A program made the translations under genes and the position numbers. The notes under the pieces are model-generated. The model was given only the letters and a program-made list of their open reading frames with translations, was not told where the DNA came from and ran no database searches. A stretch of DNA of 64,000 nucleotides from JAWXBA01 sp048499805 (GTDB lineage: Bacteria; Gemmatimonadota; Gemmatimonadetes; Gemmatimonadales; GWC2-71-9), in the NCBI GenBank assembly GCA_048499805.1, contig JASNZF010000006.1:1-64000 (forward strand). The letters are read 5' to 3'. The number at the start of each line of letters is the position of its first letter. Position 1 is the first letter of the stretch. Below, piece by piece: positions 17,175 through 24,189 of this stretch.

Positions 17175-17204
17175 CGCCGGCCGCCTGCAAGCAGGCGGCC
17201 GGCG
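17175..17204 (-). terminator. perfect 14-bp-stem hairpin downstream of minus-strand operon
   Basis: CGCCGGCCGCCTGC-AA-GCAGGCGGCCGGCG lies 36 bp past the stop of the Cys-rich peptide gene (17241-17465). The stem is perfect with a two-base centre. No T tract follows in the transcript direction, so it may protect the 3' end or act as a protein site rather than as a classical terminator. Confidence 0.45.
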
Positions 17205-17240
17205 GAATCTGGCCCTCGCCGCGCACAGGGCGGTGTGCTG

Positions 17241-17465
17241 CTAAGTCTCCGGGCACATTCGCTCGATCACGCACTGCGCGGAGTTCGCGCACGTTCCCGT
17301 GAAACACACGTACACACACACGCAAGTTTCCTCGGCGCTGATCTCGCAGCATGGCTTGTCAAACGGCCACCCGGACGCATCCAACCGTGACGGCGTTGCC
17401 GCTTGGAGAATCCCAAACAAGACCGCGTTGGCCAGGGCGAGCCATCCTATGGAACGCTTTGTCAT
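17241..17465 (-). CDS. small exported Cys-rich protein
   Basis: A 74-residue protein with a hydrophobic N-terminal signal (IGWLALANAVLFGILQAA). The ~45-residue mature part contains eight cysteines (CC, CVC, C, C, C, C pattern over about 35 residues). An AGGAG site lies 9 bases before the ATG at 17465. It is the third gene of an operon after a redoxin (18712) and a beta-propeller lipoprotein (17522). Such small exported peptides beside 6-bladed propellers recall the NVEALA-type peptides of Bacteroidota, but no sequence match is claimed. Its cysteines may be handled by the neighbouring redoxin. Confidence 0.72.
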   Translation of the reverse strand: MTKRSIGWLALANAVLFGILQAATPSRLDASGWPFDKPCCEISAEETCVCVYVCFTGTCANSAQCVIERMCPET

Positions 17466-17521
17466 GGACCGATGCTCCTATTGGTGTGTGATTGGTCGCC
17501 CCGGAAGCGCAAAATTCCATC

Positions 17522-18715
17522 CTACCGGGCTGCAACGCGTGCGATCCGCTGCACGCCGTCCTCGTCGGTCAGCCACCCCACAAACCTGTGTTCGCGGACA
17601 GCTATCGGCTGAAAGCCCCTGGGCATGGAGGCTTGGCTACTACGTCCTGCGGGGCTGATCCCATACCACAGCCTGCCATAGCCACGCGGGTCATCCGAAG
17701 TGTCAAAGCCCTGAAGCCATGCGGTTCCATCAACGTCGCAGAGAAGGCTGACCGCTGGCGGAGTGGTTTTGGAAAAGCTGGGCTCCATTTGCACGATCAC
17801 TGTGGCCAGCATGCTCATCAGCTGGTCCAGGCGGCCGCCGGGGCGCCGCGCCTCCTCGGCGAGGGCAGCGCGGGCGTACCGCGAGCGATCGCTCCCCGAG
17901 ACCCTGCGTGTCGCCAAGTCCGCAGTGACTCGCCACTTGATGCGACCCGCCGTGGAGCGCCAGGATACCTCGAGGGTAACCGGAGAGAACACAGCGACCA
18001 ACTCACTGTGGCAGACGGCCCACAGGGGCACCGGGACAAATGTGGTGACGCGCGGCCCGGCAAGTGGCGGTGTGAGCGAGGACAGGTCGGCGATCGTGTC
18101 CGTGACGACTCCTGATGTGTCAACAACAAGGAGCAGTGCATCTCCGACGTCGGCTGTCGACTGAACCATGACACGGCGTTGTTGCTGCACCAGCAGGCGG
18201 GAATGGGTCGCTGCGCGTATGAGGCGTGGCTGTCCGTAGGAGAGTGAGTACACCTTCATGATGGCATCGCCTCCACCAGGGCGGAATGCAATCTTGCGTC
18301 CTCTCACCTGTCCGGTACTGTCCAGTGGCGCAAGCTCACGCATGCGGTGGACGAGGTATGCTGTTTGAGCGGCAGGCGTCGCTTCGGGAGGCGCGACAAT
18401 CCAGTTGGGCAGTCGGACCTCGTCCGGCCCGTCGCCCATCAGGACCGAACTTCCAAGGAGCTGGCCGCGCTCACTGTACCGCCGCAGAAATGGAGCGCTG
18501 CGGGAAAGAACCCAGATCTGGTCGCCGACCAGTGCGAGATCCCGGTATCCAACCACGCTCGTATCCGCCTCCGCGACCCATTCTGGAGTCAGTGTTATGC
18601 TGCTGTTGGAAGGTGAGGCACCTTGGGTGCCACATGCCGTGAGACAGGCAAGGATGCCAATCGGGAACTGGCGCGTCGTGACGCATGCGGCATGCGGCCG
18701 GGTGCCAGGGCTCAT
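17522..18715 (-). CDS. 6-bladed beta-propeller-like lipoprotein
   Basis: A 397-residue exported protein with a lipobox (ILACLTAC) after a slightly long, Arg-containing N-region, so it is probably a lipoprotein. The mature region is beta-rich with repeated blade-like motifs (RDLALVGDQIWVLSRSAPFLRRYSERG; VVDTSGVVTDTIADL; GTAWLQGFD; GRLWYGISPAG), as in the 6-bladed propeller proteins common in Bacteroidota and Gemmatimonadota. The ATG at 18715 overlaps the redoxin stop (ATGA); an in-frame GTG about 11 codons further in would give a shorter signal. Ligand unknown. Confidence 0.75.
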   Translation of the reverse strand: MSPGTRPHAACVTTRQFPIGILACLTACGTQGASPSNSSITLTPEWVAEADTSVVGYRDLALVGDQIWVLSRSAPFLRRYSERGQLLGSSVLMGDGPDEVRLPNWIVAPPEATPAAQTAYLVHRMRELAPLDSTGQVRGRKIAFRPGGGDAIMKVYSLSYGQPRLIRAATHSRLLVQQQRRVMVQSTADVGDALLLVVDTSGVVTDTIADLSSLTPPLAGPRVTTFVPVPLWAVCHSELVAVFSPVTLEVSWRSTAGRIKWRVTADLATRRVSGSDRSRYARAALAEEARRPGGRLDQLMSMLATVIVQMEPSFSKTTPPAVSLLCDVDGTAWLQGFDTSDDPRGYGRLWYGISPAGRSSQASMPRGFQPIAVREHRFVGWLTDEDGVQRIARVAAR

Positions 18716-19290
18716 GCCGCTGGTCTCCGGGCAGCGAGCGAGGCAGTGGACAGCGAGTCCGCCAACCGGAGCGCATCGCGGAGCACCCATCCGGAGCCAG
18801 TGAAGACGATAGTCCCATCAGTGTCGATGACATACAGCCAAGGCGTCATCGCCGTTAGCATCATACCAGGATCTGGCGCCGGTCCGGCGCGAACGGAGAG
18901 GAGGTCGAGGCGGAGTCCGTACCGTTCGAGGAACGCCTCCCCAATGTCACGGGCATCTCGCGAAATGGCTTGGACCGATGAGCCCCGCAGTGCATCGCTG
19001 GAGTCGAGCAGCTCCCGCCACGAAGGCGCCACGGTATGGCAATGCCCACAGCTGTTGGAGAATGCAAGGAGTACGGTGACTGTGGCCGCCCCGATGGTGA
19101 TCGTGGAGTCTGAGCCCGTCGAAAGGCTGGTCCGCAGGGGCGGAACAGGGTCGCCGATGCGTAAGAACGGGAGCGGAGGGGCGTTTGTCGACACGGAGCG
19201 CACCTGCTGAACAGCCCGTGCGCCCTGGATGAGGAGTAGGGGCGCAAGCCCGAGTCCGATCAACCGGCCCAGGACATTCCGATGTCTCAT
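18712..19290 (-). CDS. TlpA/AhpC-like exported thiol oxidoreductase
   Basis: A 192-residue thioredoxin-fold protein with an N-terminal membrane/signal segment (VLGRLIGLGLAPLLLIQGA). The active site is LLAFSNSCGHCHTVAPSW, a CxxC (CGHC) as in DsbA/TlpA-type enzymes. The cis-Pro region follows near MTPWLYVIDTDGTIVFTG. The ATG at 19290 has a GGAG site 8 bases upstream. It heads the operon redoxin-propeller-Cys-rich peptide, which suggests its substrate may be the disulphides of the operon products. Confidence 0.82.
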   Translation of the reverse strand: MRHRNVLGRLIGLGLAPLLLIQGARAVQQVRSVSTNAPPLPFLRIGDPVPPLRTSLSTGSDSTITIGAATVTVLLAFSNSCGHCHTVAPSWRELLDSSDALRGSSVQAISRDARDIGEAFLERYGLRLDLLSVRAGPAPDPGMMLTAMTPWLYVIDTDGTIVFTGSGWVLRDALRLADSLSTASLAARRPAA

Positions 19291-19470
19291 CGAGCCAGCT
19301 CCGAGAAGGGCGGGTGCAGGGACCAATTCATTACTTCGCACAGGGCAAGGGGCAACTCCTAGTCAAGCTACCGCCGTGACGGAGGGTCGGGGCTCAGCAG
19401 TCACGATAGCAAACGGCTTGTCGCAGCGAAAGAGCTTTCCCGGCAGTCCTTCCCGGCAGTCTTTCCCGGC

Positions 19471-19956
19471 CTACTCAGCCCCAGTCAGGTTCCCGCACCG
19501 GACATTCTCCCCAATAGCCTCCCATAGCTTGCCGAGGAGAGCGATCAATCCCAGATCCTTCACCTGAGGCCAGTGGAGGCCGGTTGCCCGCAGCATCGCC
19601 CGGCGCAGTGTGGCCGGCTCGATGCCGGCGTGATATGCTTGCGTCGAGGGGCCACGTCCCTGCGCCCCATGGGTGACAATCAAGGTGACTGTACGCAGCC
19701 AGTCCTGGAGGTCCCTCGAGGGAGGAAAGCCATGCCTCTGCATCCGCCGAGTAAGCGCCTGGCGGGTCGGGAGGCCAGCGGCTCTTGCTGCGGCATCAAA
19801 GCTGTGCCGGTCATGGGGCGCCTTGAGGACCATCAGAACAGCGCTGCTGCAGTCCTTGCAGGGCCTGCCCAATGCTGCCAGCACCTGATCAGCGAGCGTG
19901 TCGGCGGGGGTCATCCCCCCCCCCCGCCGATAACCTGCAAGACCGGAATGCGGCAT
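19471..19956 (-). CDS. small HTH protein with G11 tract near its start
   Basis: A 161-residue protein whose middle (HSFDAAARAAGLPTRQALTRRMQRHGFPPSRDLQDWLRT) resembles an AraC/FIS-like helix-turn-helix; the C-terminus has no assigned family. The ATG at 19956 has an excellent AGGAGG site 4 bases upstream. Codons 11-14 pass through an 11-base G run at 19915-19925, directly before a second in-frame ATG (19914). Loss or gain of one G would abolish translation from the first start while leaving the second usable. A transcriptional role is inferred from the HTH only. Confidence 0.62.
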   Translation of the reverse strand: MPHSGLAGYRRGGGMTPADTLADQVLAALGRPCKDCSSAVLMVLKAPHDRHSFDAAARAAGLPTRQALTRRMQRHGFPPSRDLQDWLRTVTLIVTHGAQGRGPSTQAYHAGIEPATLRRAMLRATGLHWPQVKDLGLIALLGKLWEAIGENVRCGNLTGAE

Positions 19957-20040
19957 TGATCCTCCTGGTGCGGGATTCAAGACGGGCGCAGCTGGCCACG
20001 AGGCCACAGCCCCTCCGACCCCGGCGGGTGATCAGAGACA

Positions 20041-20085
20041 GGTCGCTTCAGCGACCCGCCTGGCCGAGCCGCGGCTTCAGCCGCG
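20041..20085. repeat. REP-like double hairpin, copy 2
   Basis: Two stems with TTCA loops (GGTCGC/GCGACC and CCGCGGC/GCCGCG), nearly identical to 15564-15608. It sits in the 457-bp gap 19957-20413, which also holds repeat copy 2 and no supportable gene. Confidence 0.75.
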
Positions 20086-20265
20086 AGAAGGCCTCATCGC
20101 TGGCCTCGGTATCGAACTCCGCGGGGCCGGAGATGTCGGGCCCCGGTACGGGAACCCAGCCGTCCAGCGGTGTCATCCAGCGCCACCGCCGAGGGGCCTT
20201 CTCAGCGGGGCAGGGGACGCGCGAGACCTCGGCGGCCTCCCCGATCCCGAGGGCAAGATCCCTCG

Positions 20266-20409
20266 TCGTCCCTGCGGGACTCCTCGGGATGACACCGATG
20301 TAAGATCGGGATGGGATACAACGGGCCGCGTACACGCGGCCCCTACGATCCGATTACCTTCGGCCCCGCTGCCCCGCTGCCCCGCTGCCCCGCTGCCCCG
20401 CTGCCCCGC
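20266..20409. repeat. dispersed repeat copy 2, ending in CCCCGCTG array
   Basis: Same sequence as 14671-14824 over the unique part, with the palindrome GGGCCGCGT-AC-ACGCGGCCC at 20324-20343, then five CCCCGCTG units (20364-20403) instead of seven. The array abuts the 3' end of the next minus-strand gene. Confidence 0.9.
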
Positions 20410-20413
20410 CGGC

Positions 20414-21049
20414 CTACCCCCCCACCTCCCGCCACAACATCGTCATCTCCTGCGGCCCGGTCGCCAGGGTCTCGAACCCGCGCGCGCGCAGCGCCGAGAA
20501 CCCGCCCGGGTCCATCGCCAGCGCCAGCACGAATCGCTGACAGCAGTTGAATGGGACCCGGAGCGACGCCGGTTGCAGACGGCCGACCTCGGCGTCCACT
20601 CCCTGGGCAAAGCGCCCGGGCGTGGCCAGCAGCGACTGGACCCGGATCCCCAGGGCGATCATGCCTCGGGGGTCCGGCGTGGCCCGCCGGTTGAACAGCA
20701 TCGCCACCCGATGCTCGGCGTTGAGGTGGATCCCGGCTCCCAGTTCGATGTCCCAGATCCGCCAAGGGTGGTGCCCGGAGGCCTGGTTGAGCCACGCGCA
20801 AAGCTCCACCGCGGCCCAGCGCTCCGCCCCGCCGGGTACCAGGCCGATCCCCCGCTCGATCCGGGCCCGAAACCAGGGCCGCAATTCGTGCAGCACGGTT
20901 GTGATGGATACCGACGGATGCGGCTCGTCCGGCAAGTCGCCCGCAGGCGCTGCGTGCGGCGAGAGGGCCGTCAGCGCCGGGCGGTGCGTGGCGACGGGGG
21001 CATCGGGGTGCAGGTGACGCATGCGGCGGCTCGGCGAAACGGGTGGCAT
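20414..21049 (-). CDS. hypothetical protein
   Basis: A 211-residue protein that I do not recognise. The first ~45 residues are Pro/Ala/His-rich and probably disordered. The rest is a compact globular region with conserved-looking segments (GIGLVPGGAERWAAVELCAWLNQ, GMIALGIRVQSLLATPG, PFNCCQRFVLALAMDPGG). There is no signal peptide or membrane segment. Start codons at 21049 and 21022 are both possible; neither has a clear ribosome-binding site. The stop lies next to repeat copy 2. Codon bias toward G/C at third positions supports coding. Confidence 0.55.
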   Translation of the reverse strand: MPPVSPSRRMRHLHPDAPVATHRPALTALSPHAAPAGDLPDEPHPSVSITTVLHELRPWFRARIERGIGLVPGGAERWAAVELCAWLNQASGHHPWRIWDIELGAGIHLNAEHRVAMLFNRRATPDPRGMIALGIRVQSLLATPGRFAQGVDAEVGRLQPASLRVPFNCCQRFVLALAMDPGGFSALRARGFETLATGPQEMTMLWREVGG

Positions 21050-21260
21050 CCGGAACCAAGGCTGTTGCCAAGGTAGGAGCGACCCTGAGGGCCGGCAATA
21101 CTACAAATTTTGGAGTCGCGCAGTGGCCCGGCAGCCGGCCGGACGCGGCGACTGCGAAGGATTGGAGTCGGCCCCTGGCGCCCTTGCTGATTGACCGGCG
21201 GCACCACATCCTACGGCACGTCCGGAAGGCCCGTCCCGTTTCCTCCACTGGAGTGTCCTG

Positions 21261-21608
21261 ATGCCCTTTCCGCCCCCGAAGGACCACCGCATCGATCTCG
21301 ACGCCGCCTCCAAGCTGACGCGCCGCTTTCGCGAGGCGCATCCCGGCGCCGTGAAGGCCAGTCTCTTCCCGAACGATGTCTTCCTCCAGTTGCTCGGCAA
21401 CAAGCAGGGCGCCGGGATCCGGATCTACTACGGGGCCGACGAGAAGGGGAACATCACCCCGGTCCTCTGCAGCGTGGACGCCAACGGGAACGACCTGCTC
21501 CCCGGTGCGGCCAAGGGCGAGGGCGAGGGCGAGGGCAACGAGCTGATGGAGTTCGGATACCCGTGCCCGATCTATTGCGGCGACGGGAACAGCCTGAACG
21601 GGGAGTAG
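21261..21608 (+). CDS. small conserved-looking protein with CPIYCG tail
   Basis: A 115-residue cytoplasmic protein, unrecognised. It starts with a charged helix (DAASKLTRRFREAHPGAVKASLFPNDVFLQLL), then a beta-rich segment (GIRIYYGADEKGNITPVLCSVDANGNDLL), a Gly/Glu linker and the tail GYPCPIYCGDGNSLNGE, whose two cysteines could bind metal. A GGAG site precedes the ATG at 21261. It is the first gene of a tight operon with a membrane protein, a histidine kinase and a response regulator, so it may feed into that signalling pathway. Confidence 0.7.
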   Translation: MPFPPPKDHRIDLDAASKLTRRFREAHPGAVKASLFPNDVFLQLLGNKQGAGIRIYYGADEKGNITPVLCSVDANGNDLLPGAAKGEGEGEGNELMEFGYPCPIYCGDGNSLNGE

Positions 21609-21615
21609 CCTGGGG

Positions 21616-22308
21616 GTGCCAGCAGGTATTCCACTCGCGATGCACCTCGGGGTCCTCGCCGCGGCACTTCCGCTGTTTGCGGCGGCCTGGCAGGGACGTC
21701 GATACCGGGCAGGGGTCTGGGTCCTGCTCGTGTCAGGGCTCAGCCTGGCCGGTGACGCTCTCGGCCTCTACCTCGCCGTGCGGGGACGCAATAATCACGT
21801 GTTGGCCTACCTGCTGGGGCCGTTGTTCTTCGCGGCCATGCTCATGGCCCTTGCCGAGCGGCAACACCGCCGCGACGCCCTCGTGGCGATCCGGATCGTG
21901 GCGGGGCTGCTGTTGGTCGCCTCGATGATCCTGGCGTTCACCTCCGAGTCCCTGGGGAACTTCAGCCAGTTCGTGATCCCGCTGGGAGCCCTGCTCGTGC
22001 TGGGGACGGCCGTCTGGATGCTGGTCCAGGGTGGGCTGGGCAAGGGTTACCACCGCCTCACCGGCCCGGACTGGTTCTGGATCCCCGCCGGGTTCGCATT
22101 GTATGGGGCCGTGACGGCCGCCTATTTTCCGTTGGTCGCAGTCTTCGTCGAGAACGACCGTCACCTGGTCGATGTCGTGCTCCAACTCAAGGCGGTCTCG
22201 GTTGTCATTGCGTTCTGCCTGGTGGCCTGGGGGGTGCTGTGCCAGGGCCGAGTAGCGGGCTCTGGCCGTTCTTCCTGGTCGTCATCGTCTCCTTCGCCAT
22301 CCTCCTGA
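21616..22308 (+). CDS. polytopic membrane protein, probable sensor module
   Basis: A 230-residue protein with about seven hydrophobic segments, resembling a 7TM-type sensory domain. A GTG at 21616 follows GGGGAG at 21600-21605; an ATG at 21640 is an alternative. Its 3' end overlaps the histidine kinase gene by 70 bp in another frame, and its last ~20 residues (Ser/Pro-rich, SSWSSSSPSPSS) look like out-of-frame translation of the kinase. Either it ends this way or an undetected frameshift fuses it to the kinase. It most likely supplies the input domain. Confidence 0.62.
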   Translation: MPAGIPLAMHLGVLAAALPLFAAAWQGRRYRAGVWVLLVSGLSLAGDALGLYLAVRGRNNHVLAYLLGPLFFAAMLMALAERQHRRDALVAIRIVAGLLLVASMILAFTSESLGNFSQFVIPLGALLVLGTAVWMLVQGGLGKGYHRLTGPDWFWIPAGFALYGAVTAAYFPLVAVFVENDRHLVDVVLQLKAVSVVIAFCLVAWGVLCQGRVAGSGRSSWSSSSPSPSS

Positions 22309-23006
22309 CGGCGATCGTGGCCTCCACCCTCCTCGGGCGACGACGCGTCGCGGACTCCCACCAGCAGTATGCCCGTCGGCTGCTGGTGGTCCGCGACCAG
22401 GAGCGCGCCATCCTCGCCGAGGAGGTGCATGGCGAGGTGTCCCAGCGGATCGCTGCGCTGCAGATGGAGCTGTCGCGCTGGAACGGGCGGACCGCGCCCG
22501 AGGTGGTGGCCCAGGCCAAGCTCGAGCTCGAGCGCCTGGGCAGTTCACTCCGGTCGCTGACCCACCGGCTCCACCCGCGGGTCTCGGAGAAGATGGGACT
22601 CGGGGTGGCCCTCGAGGACCTCCGCGATGAGCTGGACGAGACCCTCGGCTTCACCCTCCGGCTGGACCTGGTCGGCGCGCCGATGCCCAAGGACACGCAC
22701 GGGCACACCCTCTACCGCATCGTCCAGGAGGCGGTGAACAACACCCGGCGCCATGCCGGCGTCACCGAGGCCTCGGTGCGGGTGGAGGTGCTGCCGGACG
22801 CGGTCCTGGTCGAGGTCTCCGACCAGGGCGCCGGGTTCGACCCGACCTCCGACCAGGGGCGCGGCTTCCAGGGCCTTGGCATCATCTCGATCCGGGAGCG
22901 CGCCGCGATCATCGGCGCCACCGTCGCCATCCAGAGCCAGCCCGGGGCCGGTACCCGGCTCCGCGTCCGGCTCCCCCGCACCCCGGTGCCCGATGGCACG
23001 GCCTAG
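22239..23006 (+). CDS. NarL-type (HisKA_3) sensor histidine kinase
   Basis: A 255-residue kinase with one N-terminal membrane helix (LWPFFLVVIVSFAILLTAIVA). The dimerisation/phosphoacceptor segment QERAILAEEVHGEVSQRIAAL carries the His, followed by Gly where most HisKA_3 kinases have Asp. The HATPase_c domain has the N-box (IVQEAVNNTRRHA), G1 (VSDQGAGFD) and G2 (GFQGLGIISIRERA). The GTG start at 22239 overlaps the upstream membrane-protein gene. The response regulator gene overlaps its end by 14 bp. Confidence 0.85.
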   Translation: MPGPSSGLWPFFLVVIVSFAILLTAIVASTLLGRRRVADSHQQYARRLLVVRDQERAILAEEVHGEVSQRIAALQMELSRWNGRTAPEVVAQAKLELERLGSSLRSLTHRLHPRVSEKMGLGVALEDLRDELDETLGFTLRLDLVGAPMPKDTHGHTLYRIVQEAVNNTRRHAGVTEASVRVEVLPDAVLVEVSDQGAGFDPTSDQGRGFQGLGIISIRERAAIIGATVAIQSQPGAGTRLRVRLPRTPVPDGTA

Positions 23007-23664
23007 GGTCCTGTACGCGGAGGACCACCGGGTCGTCTTCCAGGGCATCCAACGCATGTTGGCGCCCTGGTACCGGGTGGAGGGGCCGGTGGTCGACGGC
23101 CGCGAGGTCGTCGCCAGGGTCCACGCCCGCAAGCCGGACATCCTGATCCTCGACCTCGACCTGCCCAACCGGCACGGCAGTGAGATGATCCCGGAGCTCA
23201 AGCAGGCGTACCCCAGGATGCCGATCCTCGTCCTCACCGTGCAGACCAGCCCCGCCGTGATGGAGCACATCCTCGGCCTCGGGGCCGATGGGTTCGTCCC
23301 CAAGGGCGCCGACGTGAAGGAGCTCCAGAAGGCGCTGGCCGACGTGCAGGCCGGCAAGGTCCACCGCTCCCCCAAGGTGGTCCGGACCAGGGAGGTTGCT
23401 GCCGCCCATCCCCATGATGCGTTGATTGCGGAGTTCGATGCCACGCGGCTCAAGGTCTTCCAGGCGATCGCCGAGGGCTTCGGCACCCGTGAGGTCGCGC
23501 AGCGCGCGGGAATCTCGTCCTGGGGCGTCTACTACCACCGCAAGGCCATCAAGGGGGCACTCGGCCTCGACTCGGACCGCAGCCTCGAACGCGCCGCGGC
23601 GGACTGGCGCCTCCGCCGACATGGCGTCTGGGTGCCCGAGTCCGCCAAGGCCACCCCGCCCTGA
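22993..23664 (+). CDS. NarL/LuxR-type response regulator
   Basis: A 223-residue regulator with an N-terminal receiver (acidic pair in LYAEDHRVVF, phosphoacceptor in ILDLDLPNRHG, Thr in VLTVQTS, Lys in VPKGA) and a C-terminal LuxR-like HTH (LKVFQAIAEGFGTREVAQRAGISSWGVYYHRKAIKGALGL). The receiver uses Asp-Leu-Asp around the phosphosite, so either Asp may be modified. The start overlaps the kinase stop by 14 bp. A degenerate octamer array follows the gene. Confidence 0.9.
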   Translation: MARPRVLYAEDHRVVFQGIQRMLAPWYRVEGPVVDGREVVARVHARKPDILILDLDLPNRHGSEMIPELKQAYPRMPILVLTVQTSPAVMEHILGLGADGFVPKGADVKELQKALADVQAGKVHRSPKVVRTREVAAAHPHDALIAEFDATRLKVFQAIAEGFGTREVAQRAGISSWGVYYHRKAIKGALGLDSDRSLERAAADWRLRRHGVWVPESAKATPP

Positions 23665-23700
23665 TCCCTCCACCCGCCTGCGGCTTCGCGTACCAGATCG

Positions 23701-23832
23701 CCCCGCCGCCCCGCCGCCCCGCCGCCCCGCCGACCCGCTGACCGGCTGACCCGCCGACCCGCTGACCCGCTAACCCACCGACCCGCTGACCCACCGACCC
23801 GCTGCCCCGCTGCCCCGCTGCCCCGCTGCCCC
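23701..23832. repeat. degenerate octamer array (CCCCGCCG/ACCCGCTG/CCCCGCTG)
   Basis: About sixteen 8-bp units of several related types fill the 210-bp gap. The mixture shows the CCCCGCTG, CCCGCCG and ACCCACCG forms in one array, so it may be an intermediate between the others. An A/T-rich patch (23839-23852) follows and probably supplies the promoter of the next gene. Confidence 0.85.
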
Positions 23833-23874
23833 CCCGTCTATATATTGATATACCCCCAACAAGCCGAGGCCCCC

Positions 23875-24090
23875 ATGGAGTATGGTGAGATCCTCGAATA
23901 TCTCGGATATGCGGCCGGGCACGACCTGCAGGTCCGAATTGTCACCACCGATGGTGGGGAAATCGTGGGCATTCCGAGCAGCGTCGACACCCACGTCACC
24001 GCCCACGAGGTCTATGTCAGGCCGCTGGGGCTGGAGGACACGGAGATCGGCCTGAACCTCAACCATGTCCGCACGGTGGAATTGCTCTAG
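23875..24090 (+). CDS. small beta-barrel-like protein upstream of Psp-like operon
   Basis: A 71-residue protein with alternating beta-strand pattern (DLQVRIVTTDGGEIVGIPSSVDTHVTAHEVYVRPLG...EIGLNLNHVRTVELL), reminiscent of Sm/SH3-like or RNA-binding small barrels. No signal peptide is present. A GAGG site lies before the ATG at 23875, which gives a better start than an ATA/ATG reading through the repeat. It precedes the ten-paralogue operon by 99 bp on the same strand. Family not recognised. Confidence 0.62.
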   Translation: MEYGEILEYLGYAAGHDLQVRIVTTDGGEIVGIPSSVDTHVTAHEVYVRPLGLEDTEIGLNLNHVRTVELL

Positions 24091-24096
24091 GACCGC

Positions 24097-24124
24097 TTGC
24101 CTTCAGCCGATTTTGCAGTATTGT
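24097..24124 (+). promoter_or_regulatory. possible housekeeping promoter of Psp-like operon
   Basis: TTGCCT at 24097-24102 and TATTGT at 24119-24124 are spaced 16 bp. It is weaker than the ECF-type element just downstream. Confidence 0.3.
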
Positions 24125-24131
24125 TTCGGTC

Positions 24132-24158
24132 TGAAACATCCTGAAACGTCCCCTCGTA
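24132..24158 (+). promoter_or_regulatory. ECF (sigma-W-like) promoter of Psp-like operon
   Basis: TGAAAC at 24132-24137 and CGTA at 24155-24158 are separated by 17 bp, matching the TGAAAC-N16/17-CGTA consensus of sigma-W-type envelope-stress promoters. A second TGAAAC occurs ten bases later (tandem CTGAAAC[A/G]TC). Known: sigma-W drives pspA in Bacillus. Inference: an ECF factor induces this operon under envelope stress. Confidence 0.5.
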
Positions 24159-24189
24159 CGGGCGAATAACCGACCACGGGAGCCATTGA

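Larger units (their letters stand above)
16376..17240. other. 865-bp gene-poor region with palindromes
   Basis: I find no reading frame with a credible start and family resemblance here. The first ~100 bp is the upstream part of the Uma2 duplication. The rest is GC-rich, non-repetitive sequence with two large palindromes (16891-16924 and 17175-17204). It could be a decayed gene or insertion, but nothing recognisable remains. Confidence 0.5.

Noticed and set aside
16376..17240. Short frames in the gene-poor region considered as an integrase or transposase remnant
   Set aside because: No frame shows catalytic motifs or resemblance to transposases or integrases; only palindromes are supported.
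17241..17465. Cys-rich peptide considered as a RiPP or bacteriocin precursor
   Set aside because: There is no modifying enzyme, leader motif or immunity/transport gene; an exported disulphide protein beside a redoxin is the simpler reading.
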